A stretch of 64,000 nt of DNA, from contig JACKDP010000001.1 of assembly GCA_020633435.1 (NCBI GenBank), positions 434,001 to 498,000 of the forward strand, read 5' to 3'. The notes beneath the pieces were generated by a model that saw only the letters and a program-made list of their open reading frames with translations, was not told where the DNA came from and made no database searches. Source of the stretch: Myxococcales bacterium. Lineage in GTDB: Bacteria > Myxococcota_A > Bradymonadia > UBA7976 > UBA1532. The translations under genes and the position numbers were made by a program. Shown piece by piece: positions 1-10,432 of this stretch (position 1 is the stretch's first letter; every line of letters starts with the position of its first letter).

Positions 1-1555
1 CGGGCCGCTGGCGGTCCCGCATGAGCACCTCGTCGGGCGTCAGGGCCAGGGCGACGGCGACGCAGAGCTGCTGGGGGCGCGCGCCCGCCGCCGTCATCAC
101 CGGCCCGGGCAGCTTCAGCGCCAGGCGCACGCGGTCCACGCCGGGGAAGGCCGACGCGGCCTCCATGAGATCGACCTCCTCCCGGGGCGCGGGGCGGGGC
201 GCCTCGATCGGGCGGCTGAAGCCCTCGCCCTGAAGGGGCCGCGTCGTCCGCACGGGCGGCGACGGCGGCTGCGACGTCCGCACGTCGCGGCTGGCGGGGC
301 GCGGGCGCCCGGGGTGGCCGAAGCCGAGGCTGAGCTCGGGCATCATGGCGCCATGCCGGTTGCGCAGGATCTCGTCGGTGTCGACCAGCTCCCCCGTCAC
401 CGGCGACCGGGCCCCCGGGTCCGGGGCGCCCGGATCGACCACCAGCTCCAGGGGGCTGGCCTCGAAGCGGGGCCCGTCGTCGCCGACGGACATCGGCACC
501 ATGCTGTCATCGACCCAGCTCTCCCGCGTCGAGGGGCGGGCGATGTCGCGGGCGGTGTGGCGCGGCTCGAGCCAGTCCTGGCTGTCGTCCACGGCGGCGG
601 GCGGCGCGGAGAAGGCGGCGCCGCTGTCGCGCCGGGGGGGCACCGACCAGTCGGGCTCGCTCGGCAGGGGCGGGCTCGACGGCGCCCGGCCGAAGGTGGC
701 CCCCGTCGGCCGCGACGGCGGCGGCGGGCTCGACGGCGCCCGGCTGAACACCGCCCCCGTCGGCCGGACGGGCGGCGGCGGGCTCGAGGGCTCGCGGCCG
801 ACCACCTGCTCCGCCTCCCGGGCCGCCGGCGGCCTCGACGGCGCGCGGCTGAACACCGCCCCGGTCTGCCGGGACGGCGGCGGGCTCGACGGCCCACGGC
901 CGCCGACCGCCTGCCGGGACGACGGCGGGGTCGACGGCGCGCGGAAGGCGCCCGCCTGCCGGGTGTCTGGGGGATACGACGGCGCGCTCGCGCGGGGCGG
1001 CTGGGAGGGCGCCCGGCCCGGGGGCGCCCGGTCGGCGTGGCGGCTGAACGGCGCGTCGAAGCCTCGCGGCGGCGTCGACACCTCGGCGGCGGCGCGGGGC
1101 GGGTTGGACAGGCGGCTGGCCATCCCCGGGATGACGCCGCTCGGCCGCCGCTCGCCCGGCAGCAGCATGGGCTCGCCGGCGGCCGGCAGCGGCAGCGCCA
1201 TGATGCCCCGGATGGCCGGGCCCAGCATCCGCGCCACCTCCGCGAAGGCCTCGAGCTCCGGGGGCAGGACGACGCCGCCCACCACGCTGGCCGCTTCGCC
1301 GGCGCGATCGGCCACCTCCAGGCAGATGCCGTAGGCCGCGCGCGTCGCGTTGGACCGGTCGCCGCGCAGCCAGGCCGCCCGGAAGTGGTGCGCCGCCGTG
1401 ACGGCGTCCCCCCGGCGGGCGGCGATGAGCCCGCGCAGCGCGTAAGCCTCGCCTCGGCCCGGATCCTCCAGGATGGCGGCGATGGCCAGCCGATCCGCGT
1501 CGGCGGGGTTGTCCGATCGGCGCGCCCGGTCCAGGTGCTCGTCTGCGAGCGACAT
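1..1555 (-). CDS. TPR-like protein with long Pro-rich linker (3' end outside window)
   Basis: The reading frame is open from an ATG at 1555 to the left window edge, so the C-terminus is missing. Residues 1 to about 75 look like a tetratricopeptide-type helical repeat (LEDPGRGEAYALRGLIAARR, then RAAWLRGD). This is followed by a long disordered linker of tandem Pro/Ser-rich units containing RAPSSPPPPSRPTG. Past the linker the frame is less biased (for example PVTGELVDTDEILRNRHG). The visible end, ALALTPDEVLMRDRQRP, suggests a folded C-terminal domain cut off by the window. TPR plus low-complexity linker is common in Myxococcota scaffold proteins. I do not recognise a specific function. The gene lies 24 bases downstream of the exported protein on the same strand, probably co-transcribed with it. 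Confidence 0.75.
   Translation of the reverse strand, partial: MSLADEHLDRARRSDNPADADRLAIAAILEDPGRGEAYALRGLIAARRGDAVTAAHHFRAAWLRGDRSNATRAAYGICLEVADRAGEAASVVGGVVLPPELEAFAEVARMLGPAIRGIMALPLPAAGEPMLLPGERRPSGVIPGMASRLSNPPRAAAEVSTPPRGFDAPFSRHADRAPPGRAPSQPPRASAPSYPPDTRQAGAFRAPSTPPSSRQAVGGRGPSSPPPSRQTGAVFSRAPSRPPAAREAEQVVGREPSSPPPPVRPTGAVFSRAPSSPPPPSRPTGATFGRAPSSPPLPSEPDWSVPPRRDSGAAFSAPPAAVDDSQDWLEPRHTARDIARPSTRESWVDDSMVPMSVGDDGPRFEASPLELVVDPGAPDPGARSPVTGELVDTDEILRNRHGAMMPELSLGFGHPGRPRPASRDVRTSQPPSPPVRTTRPLQGEGFSRPIEAPRPAPREEVDLMEAASAFPGVDRVRLALKLPGPVMTAAGARPQQLCVAVALALTPDEVLMRDRQRP
668..975 (-). repeat. Degenerate tandem repeat inside TPR-protein linker
   Basis: About six or seven diverged copies of a unit of roughly 45-57 bases encode variants of RAPSSPPPPSRPTGAVF on the minus strand. 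The copies share GGCTCGACGG on the plus strand. They lie wholly within the coding frame and keep it open, so copy number can vary without breaking the protein. Confidence 0.6.
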
Positions 1556-1579
1556 TGCCTTCCCCCTCTCGCCGCGGCC

Positions 1580-2278
1580 CTACCGCAGCTCGACCCGCAG
1601 CGTCGTCGTGCGCCCCGGGTCGATCTTGATGTCGTAGGGGTGCGCCTCGCCCCCCCCGTCCGGCCAGAGCTCCAGCGTGTGGCGCCCCGCCGCCAGCCGC
1701 AGCCCCCGAACGGGCGTGCGGCCGCGGATCCACAGGCCATCGACCCGCAGGCGCGCCTGCACGTCGGTGACGACCTGCAGGACCCCCGCCTCCTCCTTCA
1801 GGAGGAAGGGATCCTCGTAGGGCAGCCCCCCGGTCTGCCCCTCGACCGCCCCCCGGATGACCTGGATGACGGCGAGGTGCTCGCCGCCGGGCCGGTCATG
1901 GGGATCGGTCACGGTGAACCGGTGGCGGCGCGCGCCGGCCTCCAGGTCCACCGTCCACGTGCTGCGCGCCCCCGGCCCGCGGGCCGAGCTGAGCGCGAAG
2001 GCGCCCAGGGCGTCGAGGCGGGCCACCAGGCCGGCGAAGTCGTCCTCCGTCAGCAGCCCCACCGCCTCACGGCGCCCGAAGTCGGCGGCGAAGTGCTGGC
2101 CGACCCGCACCACCACCGCCCCCGCCTGGCGCTCCACGACGTGCTCCACCCGGGCGAACGGCGTCGCCGGCCCCTCGAGCACCACGCGCAGGTGATCCGC
2201 CAGCGCCCCGGCCGGCGCGAGCAGCGCGGCGAGGGCGAGGGAGACGGGGGTCAGGCTTCCCAAGTATGATCGCTCCAT
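1580..2278 (-). CDS. Exported protein of unknown function
   Basis: The likely start is the ATG at 2278, giving 232 residues. The N-terminus (MERSYLGSLTPVSLALAALL, then APAGALA) reads as a Sec signal peptide with an A-x-A cleavage site. The mature part has no motif I recognise. The C-terminal third (LRLAAGRHTLELWPDGGGEA, IKIDPGRTTTLRVELR) has the PEGA-like feel of small beta-sandwich domains often attached to kinase or TPR proteins in Myxococcota. An alternative TTG start at 2263 has GGAG nine bases upstream and still leaves a signal peptide. The start overlaps the divergent gene's start in a shared CATG. The downstream TPR-protein gene is on the same strand. Confidence 0.7.
   Translation of the reverse strand: MERSYLGSLTPVSLALAALLAPAGALADHLRVVLEGPATPFARVEHVVERQAGAVVVRVGQHFAADFGRREAVGLLTEDDFAGLVARLDALGAFALSSARGPGARSTWTVDLEAGARRHRFTVTDPHDRPGGEHLAVIQVIRGAVEGQTGGLPYEDPFLLKEEAGVLQVVTDVQARLRVDGLWIRGRTPVRGLRLAAGRHTLELWPDGGGEAHPYDIKIDPGRTTTLRVELR
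2265..2270 (+). promoter_or_regulatory. -10-like TATGAT placed for leaderless transcription
   Basis: TATGAT ends six bases before the ATG at 2277, so a transcript from it would begin at or next to the start codon. There is no Shine-Dalgarno sequence before that ATG and no convincing -35 box. This is inference from spacing only. Confidence 0.3.
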
Positions 2279-2844
2279 GACGCTTCGAGACAGCATACTC
2301 AAGCTCGCGCTGCTTGGCGCCCCCCTCGGCACCGCCGCCTACGCGGCCCCGCCGGTCGTCTCGGCGGCCCTCACGGCGAAGGTCGAGGCCGCCCACCAGC
2401 AGCTCGTCGCCGTGCTCCGGGCCCCGGCGCCGCCGGCGGACGCGCGGGCGCTGGCGGCGGCCGAGGCGGCGATGGCCGTCGTGGATCAGGGCCTCGACGC
2501 CGGCCACCACGGCCGCAACCTGCGCACGGATCGCGCCCTCGCGCTGGCCCTGCGGCCCGTGATCCTGCGCCTGCACGCCAGCGATGACGCCCTCCTGGTG
2601 CTGGTGGACGACGTCTTCCGGTTCCGGCCCGAGCTGCACGAGCGGCTCGCGGCGGGCTGGGACGCCGCCGGCGACCGCGCGAAGGCGGCCCGCCACCGCG
2701 TCGCGGCGTGGGTGGCGGGCCCCTCCCCGCCAGGCCGAGGCGGCGGCCGTGGCGCTCGAGGCCGCCGGCGACGGGCCCGGCGCGGCCGCGCTTCGGCGCC
2801 GGTCAGGGCAGGTCGACGTGCCGCTGCTCGACCAGAAACCCTGA
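2277..2844 (+). CDS. Small exported helical protein, frame-disrupted near 2720-2735
   Basis: The frame opens at ATG 2277 with a signal peptide (DSILKLALLGAPLGTAAYA) and continues as an Ala/Leu/Arg-rich helical protein to about residue 150 (RHRVAAWVAG). There it enters an out-of-frame Gly/Arg-rich tail. One frame over, the sequence resumes as RQAEAAAVALEAAGDGPGAA and ends at a TGA at 2842-2844 after VDVPLLDQKP. The switch falls in a CCCC-T-CCCC run, the sort of site where a single base is miscounted. The repaired product would be about 189 residues. Function unknown. The 3' end overlaps the convergent cytochrome gene by about 40 bases. Confidence 0.55.
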
Positions 2845-4448
2845 AGTTTCAGCCGCTTGCAGCGCGGCAGCCAGGTCGGCGGCGGCCGGGGCGCCCGCCG
2901 GGAGGCCCGCGACGGCCGCCCGGAACACGCGGGCGTAGTGCCAGTCGGGGAAGAACGAGACGCTGACGTCGACGGCGTCGGCCCCGAGCCGCGGCAGGCG
3001 GGTGGACCAGCGGCCCTCGCCGCCGGCGGCGATGCGGGTGTCGGCGGTGGTGCGCCAGCCCTGCGGCCCGTGCTCCATGGTGCGGCCGATGGCCCAGAGG
3101 CGCTCCTCCCCCACCACCCGCCCGCCCCGGCGGAGCCGCACCCGCAGCACGGCCCGGGGGGTCGCCGTCGTCGGGAAGTGGTGGCCGGCGCCGACGTTCC
3201 GCAGCGTGACGCCGACGTCGACGGGGTCGGCGCCGCGCACCGTGACGTCCAGCCGCAGGGCGCGCCGCACGGCCTCGGGGTCGTGGGCCCCGGCGAAGGC
3301 GTGATCGCCGCCCGGGACGTGGCAGTGCTGGCACTGGATGCCCGCCGGCAGGTACGGGCTGGCGGCCCACTCCCGCCAGGTGTCGAGCAGCGGCCGCCCG
3401 TCCACCGCCGCCTCCGGGGGGAGCTGGTGGCAGGGCAGGCAGAAGTCGGCGCGCCCCAGCCGGGGCTCGACGCGCATGGGCAAGCGCACGCGCGCGTCGC
3501 GCTGGCGGCCGAGGCCCAGCTTCTGGTGATCGCGGACGTGGCAGGACGCGCAGCCGACGGCGTCGAGGCCGCCCTCGACGGGGCCGTGGCAGGCGTCGCA
3601 GCGGCCCCGGAAGGCGGCGTCGCGGCCGTGGTACTGCCCGAGCAGGCCGGGGCCCCGGGCGAGGGCGTGCCGGCTGGTGGCCCAGCGCGCCTCCTGGGCC
3701 GGGTGGCAGCGGCCGCACTGGCGGGCGGCGCCGGTGGTGAGGATGGGCAGCCCCTCCAGGCGATTGGCCGCCGGGTCGCCGGGGGGCCAGAGCGGATCGG
3801 GGATGGCCGGCAGCCCGGGGGGCGGCGCGCGCCGAAGCGGCACGACGGGCCCGCGCTGGCGCAGCAGGTACGCGACGAGGGCCCACCGCTCGTCGGCCGG
3901 GCGAGCCGCGAAGGCGGGCATCGGCGTGCCAGGCCGGCCGCGGGTCAGGGTCTGGAAGAGCGCGGCCGGGGTGTCGCCGCCCTTGAGGGCGCCGGTGGCG
4001 AGGTCGGGCCAGTCGGCGGGCAGGCCCCGGGCGTCGGCGAGCGCGGGCCGCTGGTCGTGGCAGGCCGCGCAGCCCAGCGCGATCCAGAGCGCCGCGCCGG
4101 CGTCGGCCCGGTCCGCGAGGTCCGGCGGAGGCGCCGGGGCGGCGGGTCGGGCGCCGGCGCCGCCGCGCGCCGCGTGAACAGCTCCGCCACCAGGGCCGCG
4201 CGCTCGGCGGCCGGCAGCGCGCCGAAGGCCGGCATCGCCGTCCCGGGCACGCCCGCGTCGAGGACCGCCGCCATGGCCTCCGCGGAGTGGCCGAGCTTCA
4301 GGGGACCCGTGAGGTCGGCCGGGCGCGGCCACATGAACGCGGCCGCCGGGCCCAGACCGCGCCCGTCGGCGCCATGGCAGGGGGTGCAGAGGACGTCCCA
4401 GCGGGCGGACGGAGCGGCGAGGCCCAGCGTCAGCGCCAGGAAGAGCAT
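2803..4448 (-). CDS. Exported seven-heme c-type cytochrome, frame-disrupted near 4135-4165
   Basis: The N-terminus (MLFLALTLGLAAPSA) is a signal peptide, followed by a class I cytochrome c domain with CTPCH and the distal GTAMPAF Met loop. The frame then shifts in a G/C-rich run and resumes with a second c domain (CAACH, later GTPMPAF), followed by CGRCH, CDACH, CASCH, CLPCH and CQHCH, seven CxxCH haem sites in all. The C-terminal part contains NVGAGHHFPT, a motif I associate with multihaem cytochromes. About 548 residues if repaired. It should act in the periplasm as an electron-transfer protein; partner unknown. It begins 7 bases after the pseudokinase gene ends and is probably co-transcribed. 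The span is not a multiple of three, consistent with one missing base. Confidence 0.7.
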
Positions 4449-4455
4449 CAGCGCG

Positions 4456-7089
4456 TCAGGGCTCGGTGAAGTCGGCGCAGCAGCGGAAGCCGATGGAGGC
4501 GCGGGCGCTGCCCTCGGAGCGGCGGCCGCCGGCCCGGCAGGAGGCGTCCTCGTCGGAGGAGGCGAAGTCGCCGCCGCGGACGGTCTGGTCCGCCGTCCAC
4601 TCGGCCACGTTCCCGCTCATGTCGTAGGCGCCCACGGCGCTGCGGCACTTGGGGAAGCTGCCGCCCGCCGCGACGGAGCGCTCGTCGCCCTCGTCGTCCT
4701 CGGTGTTGCACTGCCGCCCGTCGAACTCCTTGCCGTACGGGTAGGCGGCGCCGCCGCGGCCGACGCAGGCCCGCAGCCACTCGCGGTCGCTGCACAGGCG
4801 CTTGCCGGCGGCCTTGCACAGCCCGTTGGCGGCCGTGTGGGTCACCGACGTGCGGGGGCGCTGGCCACGCCCGGGGAACTCGTAGGCGTCGATGCAGAAG
4901 GCGTTGCCGGCGCGGGCCAGGGCCACGCCCTCGGCGCCCTTGATCTTGTTGCCGGTGCCGCTGTTCTTGGGGAACCGGCCGGTGCGGATGAGGAGCATGC
5001 CCGGGGCGCAGGCCAGCTCGTCGGGGCCACCGGCGGCGGGGCGAGGCGCCTCCGTCTCGGGGGCCGCCGTCTCCGGGGCCTTCGGAGCCGCCGTCTCCGG
5101 GGCCTTCGGAGCCGCGGTGGCCGGGGCCTTCGGGGCCGCCGTCTCCGGCGCCTTCGGGGCGGCGGTGGCGGGCGCCTTCGGGGCCGCCGTCTCCGGCGCC
5201 TTCGGGGCCGTGGTGGCGGGGGCCTTCGGGGCCGACGTCTCCGGCGCCTTGACCGGGGCCATCCGGGCCTCGGACGTGGGGGTGCGGGCCGCGACCGACT
5301 CGGGCGCGCGGGGGGCCTCCGTCTCCGGGGCCGTGGCTGGCGCGCGGGGCGCCTCGGTCGCGGGGGCCGCCGTCGGCGGGGCCGCCGTCCCGGGCGCCGC
5401 CGCCGTCTCGGGGGCCGCGGCCGTCTCGGGGGCCGCCGTCGCCGGGGCCATGGCCAGGCTCTCGGGGGCCGCCGCGTCGGGCCGCCGGTCGACCTCGGGG
5501 GCGACGACCTCAGCGCGCAGGCCCTGGTCCGCGTCGGCCGCCACGCGGACGATCTCGGGGGCGTCGTCGATGGGTTCGCGGGGCTTGTCCCGGCGGATGA
5601 AGTGCATGGCGACCAGGACCGCCGCCCCGACCACCACCATGATGGAGAGGACGAAGCCCAGGTTCGAGCGCAGGAACCAGGGGCCGGTCGCGGCCGGCGG
5701 GGCCACCGTCACCGCCTCCATCAGCGGGAACGTCTGCTCGGCCTCGGGGACGGCCGGCGGGGGCGGCGCGGGGCGCGGGGCCACCGGGTCCAGGGGCAGG
5801 GACGGCGGCCCTTCGATGGGGAAGACGTCGGCCGAGCGGTCGGCCGAGCGATCGACCGACTGGCCCGACTCGTCGAGCAGCGAGTCCAGGTCGGTGCTGC
5901 TCAGCGCCTCGATGAACGACTCCTCGGCCGGCTCGAGCGGCGCCTCGGCCCCGAGGGGCAGCGGCGCGACGCGCTCGCCCGTCTCCTCCGCCTCGTCCTC
6001 GGCCTCGCCGCCCGCCGCCTCGTCGTCGTCGTCGTCGTCCGACATCCCCTTGGGAAGCGCGAACTTACGCGTCACGTCCTCGGGGAGCAGGGTGCTGGCG
6101 CGGATGTCGACGGAGACCAGCTCGCGAGCGTCGATGTACGTGCCCAGGGCCTCGGCGAAGGCCTCCGCCCCCTCGAAGCGGGCCGTCGGCGCCTTGGCCG
6201 TGGCCCGCGAGATGATGCGGTCGATGCCGCCGGGCTGGGCCTCGTCGGGCTTGTCGAGGAGCTTCGAGACCGGGATGGCCTCTGGCCCGAAGGGCTTGCC
6301 CGTCAGCAGCTCGTAGAGGAGGGCGCCCAGGCTGTAGATGTCGGCCTGGGGGGTCAGCGCCTCGCCCGCGATGAGCTCGGGCGCCAGGTAGCCGCCGCGC
6401 CCGGCCTCCTGCTGGGCCGCCACGAAGCGGGCCCGATCGACGAAGGCGTAGCTGCCCACGTCGGTCAGCTTCAGCACGTCGGGCAGGATGAGGATGTTCT
6501 CGGGCTTCAGGTTCCCATGCACCGTGTGCCGGTGGGCGTGGCCCAGGGCCATGGTGATCTGGTTGAAGATGGGCTCGACCTCGCGGACGGTGAAGCGCTG
6601 CTCGCGCTCACGCCGCAGGCCCACCACCTTGCGCAGGGGCAGGCCCTCGAGGAGCTGCATCGTGTAGTAGCAGCGGTCGTCCGTCTCTTCCTGCTCGTAG
6701 AGCCGCACGATGTTCTGCTGGGAGAGGCGGCGGACGCGCCGGACGGCCTCGGCGAAGGCCCCGCGGTCGGCGGCCTCCGGCAGCAGCTCGTCGTGCATGA
6801 CCTTGAGGGCGACGTCGAGCTCGATCTCCTGGTCGTGGACCCGGTAGACCACCCCGAGGGGGCCGCGGCCGATGACGTCGCGCACCTCGTAGCGACCATC
6901 GACGACGTCACCGACGGCGAAGGGCAGGCCGTCCGCGGCCTTGGCCGCGCGCAGCCGCCGACGCTCGAGGGCGCGGAACGACGTGGTGGTGGCCGTGAAC
7001 GTCCGGCGGGTGCCGGCGAAGCGCTGCCCGCAGTTGGGACACTGCGGGGCGGCGTCGGGGACGTCGCTGCCGCACCGAAAGCAGATCAC
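4456..7089 (-). CDS. Zinc ribbon, pseudokinase and FGE-sulfatase-like fusion, membrane-anchored
   Basis: Residues 1-25 form a zinc ribbon (CFRCG...CPNCG). A Hanks-type kinase fold follows with a glycine loop (GRGPLGVVYRV), the ATP lysine (VALKVM), an APE motif (YLAPELIAG) and a DVG in place of DFG. The catalytic loop reads HGNLKPENIL, so the catalytic Asp of HRD is Asn and the domain is probably a pseudokinase. An acidic linker, one membrane helix (GFVLSIMVVVGAAVLVAMHF) and 8-residue KAPETAAP-type repeats lead to a C-terminal FGE-sulfatase (SUMF1-like) domain containing FCIDAYEF, GKRLCSDREW, AYDMSGNVAEW and GFRCC. Cytoplasmic zinc ribbon/kinase and periplasmic FGE are inferred from the topology. 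I chose GTG 7089 because AAGGGG lies 7 bases upstream; TTG at 7095 is also in frame. Confidence 0.85.
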   Translation of the reverse strand: MICFRCGSDVPDAAPQCPNCGQRFAGTRRTFTATTTSFRALERRRLRAAKAADGLPFAVGDVVDGRYEVRDVIGRGPLGVVYRVHDQEIELDVALKVMHDELLPEAADRGAFAEAVRRVRRLSQQNIVRLYEQEETDDRCYYTMQLLEGLPLRKVVGLRREREQRFTVREVEPIFNQITMALGHAHRHTVHGNLKPENILILPDVLKLTDVGSYAFVDRARFVAAQQEAGRGGYLAPELIAGEALTPQADIYSLGALLYELLTGKPFGPEAIPVSKLLDKPDEAQPGGIDRIISRATAKAPTARFEGAEAFAEALGTYIDARELVSVDIRASTLLPEDVTRKFALPKGMSDDDDDDEAAGGEAEDEAEETGERVAPLPLGAEAPLEPAEESFIEALSSTDLDSLLDESGQSVDRSADRSADVFPIEGPPSLPLDPVAPRPAPPPPAVPEAEQTFPLMEAVTVAPPAATGPWFLRSNLGFVLSIMVVVGAAVLVAMHFIRRDKPREPIDDAPEIVRVAADADQGLRAEVVAPEVDRRPDAAAPESLAMAPATAAPETAAAPETAAAPGTAAPPTAAPATEAPRAPATAPETEAPRAPESVAARTPTSEARMAPVKAPETSAPKAPATTAPKAPETAAPKAPATAAPKAPETAAPKAPATAAPKAPETAAPKAPETAAPETEAPRPAAGGPDELACAPGMLLIRTGRFPKNSGTGNKIKGAEGVALARAGNAFCIDAYEFPGRGQRPRTSVTHTAANGLCKAAGKRLCSDREWLRACVGRGGAAYPYGKEFDGRQCNTEDDEGDERSVAAGGSFPKCRSAVGAYDMSGNVAEWTADQTVRGGDFASSDEDASCRAGGRRSEGSARASIGFRCCADFTEP
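5063..5245 (-). repeat. 24-base tandem repeats encoding KAPETAAP / KAPATAAP
   Basis: Around seven copies of a 24-base unit in the kinase/FGE gene encode alternating KAPETAAP and KAPATAAP. This forms an extended Pro/Ala linker between the membrane helix and the FGE-like domain, possibly spanning the periplasm or peptidoglycan. Confidence 0.7.
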
Positions 7090-7163
7090 CGGCAAACCCC
7101 TTGGCGCGGCCAGAACCCGCGTTGATTAGCAAACGGCCGTGCTGCCAGCAAGGACCATCCCCC

Positions 7164-7616
7164 TCAGCGGTCGCCTGTATGGCCGAAACCGCCCGCGCCC
7201 CGGGTCGTGGCGGGCAGCGCGGCCACCTCCCGACCCGTCACGTGCCGCACGGGCGCGACCACGAGCTGGGCGATGCGATCGCCGCGCTCGAGGGTCACGG
7301 GCGCCCGGCCCAGGTTGACCAGGAGCACCTGCAGCTCGCCGCGATAGTCAGCGTCGATGGTGCCGGGGGCGTTGAGCACCGTGAGCCCGTCGCGCAGCGC
7401 GCGCCCCGAGCGGGGGCGGACCTGCCCCTCGTGATCGGGGGGCAGGGCCAGGGCGAAGCCCGTCGGGATGACGGCGCGGGCGCCCGGGTCGAGGACCAGC
7501 GGGGCCCGCAGCGCGGCGCGGAGATCCAGGCCCGCCGCCTGCGCGGTCGCGGCAGCGGGCAGCGGCAGCGGATCCGGCGCCTCGGCGCCCACGAGTCGCT
7601 GCCAGAGGACCTCCAA
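7164..7616 (-). CDS. dut: dUTP diphosphatase
   Basis: A 150-residue trimeric dUTPase that hydrolyses dUTP to dUMP and pyrophosphate in the cytoplasm. Visible family motifs are AGLDLRAA (motif 1), RPRSGRA (motif 2), [13 protein letters not shown] (motif 3, with the catalytic Asp), GDRIAQLVV (motif 4) and the C-terminal P-loop-like GAGGFGHTG (motif 5). Motif 5 has His where Ser or Thr is usual. The start is TTG at 7616, 3 bases after the pnp stop; GGAAGAG overlapping the end of pnp gives a ribosome site, implying translational coupling. It is the last gene of the rimP-to-dut cluster. Confidence 0.95.
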   Translation of the reverse strand: MEVLWQRLVGAEAPDPLPLPAAATAQAAGLDLRAALRAPLVLDPGARAVIPTGFALALPPDHEGQVRPRSGRALRDGLTVLNAPGTIDADYRGELQVLLVNLGRAPVTLERGDRIAQLVVAPVRHVTGREVAALPATTRGAGGFGHTGDR

Positions 7617-7619
7617 GGC

Positions 7620-9722
<2,103 letters not shown>

Positions 9723-10029
9723 AAGGATTCCTTTCGGCACCTGGCGGTGCGCTGGTTGTCCCGTGGTCCGTCGTGCAGGGATGAACGATGCGCTCGCCTC
9801 GGTCCCTGACCGCCACCCACCGCGGCCGCGGTGCGCAGGGGTCAGATACTGAGGCGTCCAACGACGCATCGAGGATCCGCGATCCGACCGGATCCACGGT
9901 CTCGACTGCCCCGCACGGACCCCCATGGTCCGCCAGCGCGGGGCGACCCGAGGCGACGGCGACCCCGTCGCCGCCCCCCGGGAGACCACCGGACCCTGCC
10001 CGGTGGCCGAAGAAGCCCGGTAGAAACGA
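9723..10029. other. rpsO-pnp spacer (no gene); candidate pnp 5' leader
   Basis: About 310 bases with no coding frame I can support. On the transcribed strand it would be the 5' leader of pnp. It contains an inverted repeat, GGATCCG at 9873-9879 against CGGATCC at 9889-9895 (9-base loop), and other G/C-rich pairings. In enterobacteria the pnp leader carries an RNase III-cleaved hairpin used in autoregulation; a similar role here is speculation. No clear promoter was recognised. Confidence 0.4.
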
Positions 10030-10054
10030 AAGAGGAGCCCTGGAGGCTCCTCTT
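10030..10054 (-). terminator. Intrinsic terminator after rpsO
   Basis: A 10-base perfect stem (AAGAGGAGCC with GGCTCCTCTT on the minus strand) and a 5-base loop lie 10 bases past the rpsO stop, followed by a modest T-rich stretch (TCGTTTCT). It would separate rpsO from the pnp leader, at least partly. Confidence 0.65.
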
Positions 10055-10063
10055 CGTCTCGAC

Positions 10064-10333
10064 CTACCGGCGCAGGCCCAGCTCCTTGATCAGCGTGCGG
10101 TACCGCTCGACGTCCTTGGTGCGGACGTACTTGAGCAGCCGGGTACGCTGGCCAGCGAGCTTCTTGAGGCCGCGGCGCGAGGCGTGGTCGTGGTTGTGCA
10201 CCTTCAGGTGCTCGGTCAGCCCACGGATACGCTCGGTCAGCAGGGCCACCTGGACCTCGGGGGAGCCGGTGTCCCCCTCGGAGCGCTTGAAGCGGTCGAT
10301 GATCTCGACCTTCTGATCGATATCGAGCGGCAT
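10064..10333 (-). CDS. rpsO: 30S ribosomal protein S15
   Basis: An 89-residue S15 with the family core [32 protein letters not shown] and [10 protein letters not shown]15 binds the central domain of 16S rRNA early in 30S assembly. The ATG at 10333 is preceded by AAGGAGAG at ideal spacing, which fixes the start; longer in-frame starts lack a site. It lies between truB and pnp in the canonical order and ends at a hairpin terminator. Confidence 0.98.
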   Translation of the reverse strand: MPLDIDQKVEIIDRFKRSEGDTGSPEVQVALLTERIRGLTEHLKVHNHDHASRRGLKKLAGQRTRLLKYVRTKDVERYRTLIKELGLRR

Positions 10334-10432
10334 GCTCTCTCCTTGACCCTGAGGGTCGTCCGCCTGCCGGGCCGTCGACCAGCAGGGGTTGTGCGGGGAG
10401 GCTGATAACAAAGCCCGCCTCCCCGGTCAAGC

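Noticed and set aside
314..2269. 651-residue plus-strand open frame
   Set aside because: Antisense shadow of two real minus-strand genes; the translation is Arg/Pro/Ala low-complexity with no signal peptide or domain, typical of GC-rich DNA.
2857..7125. 1422-residue plus-strand open frame
   Set aside because: It lies opposite the cytochrome and kinase/FGE genes, both of which have many recognisable motifs. The plus-strand product is repetitive Gly/Ala/Arg.
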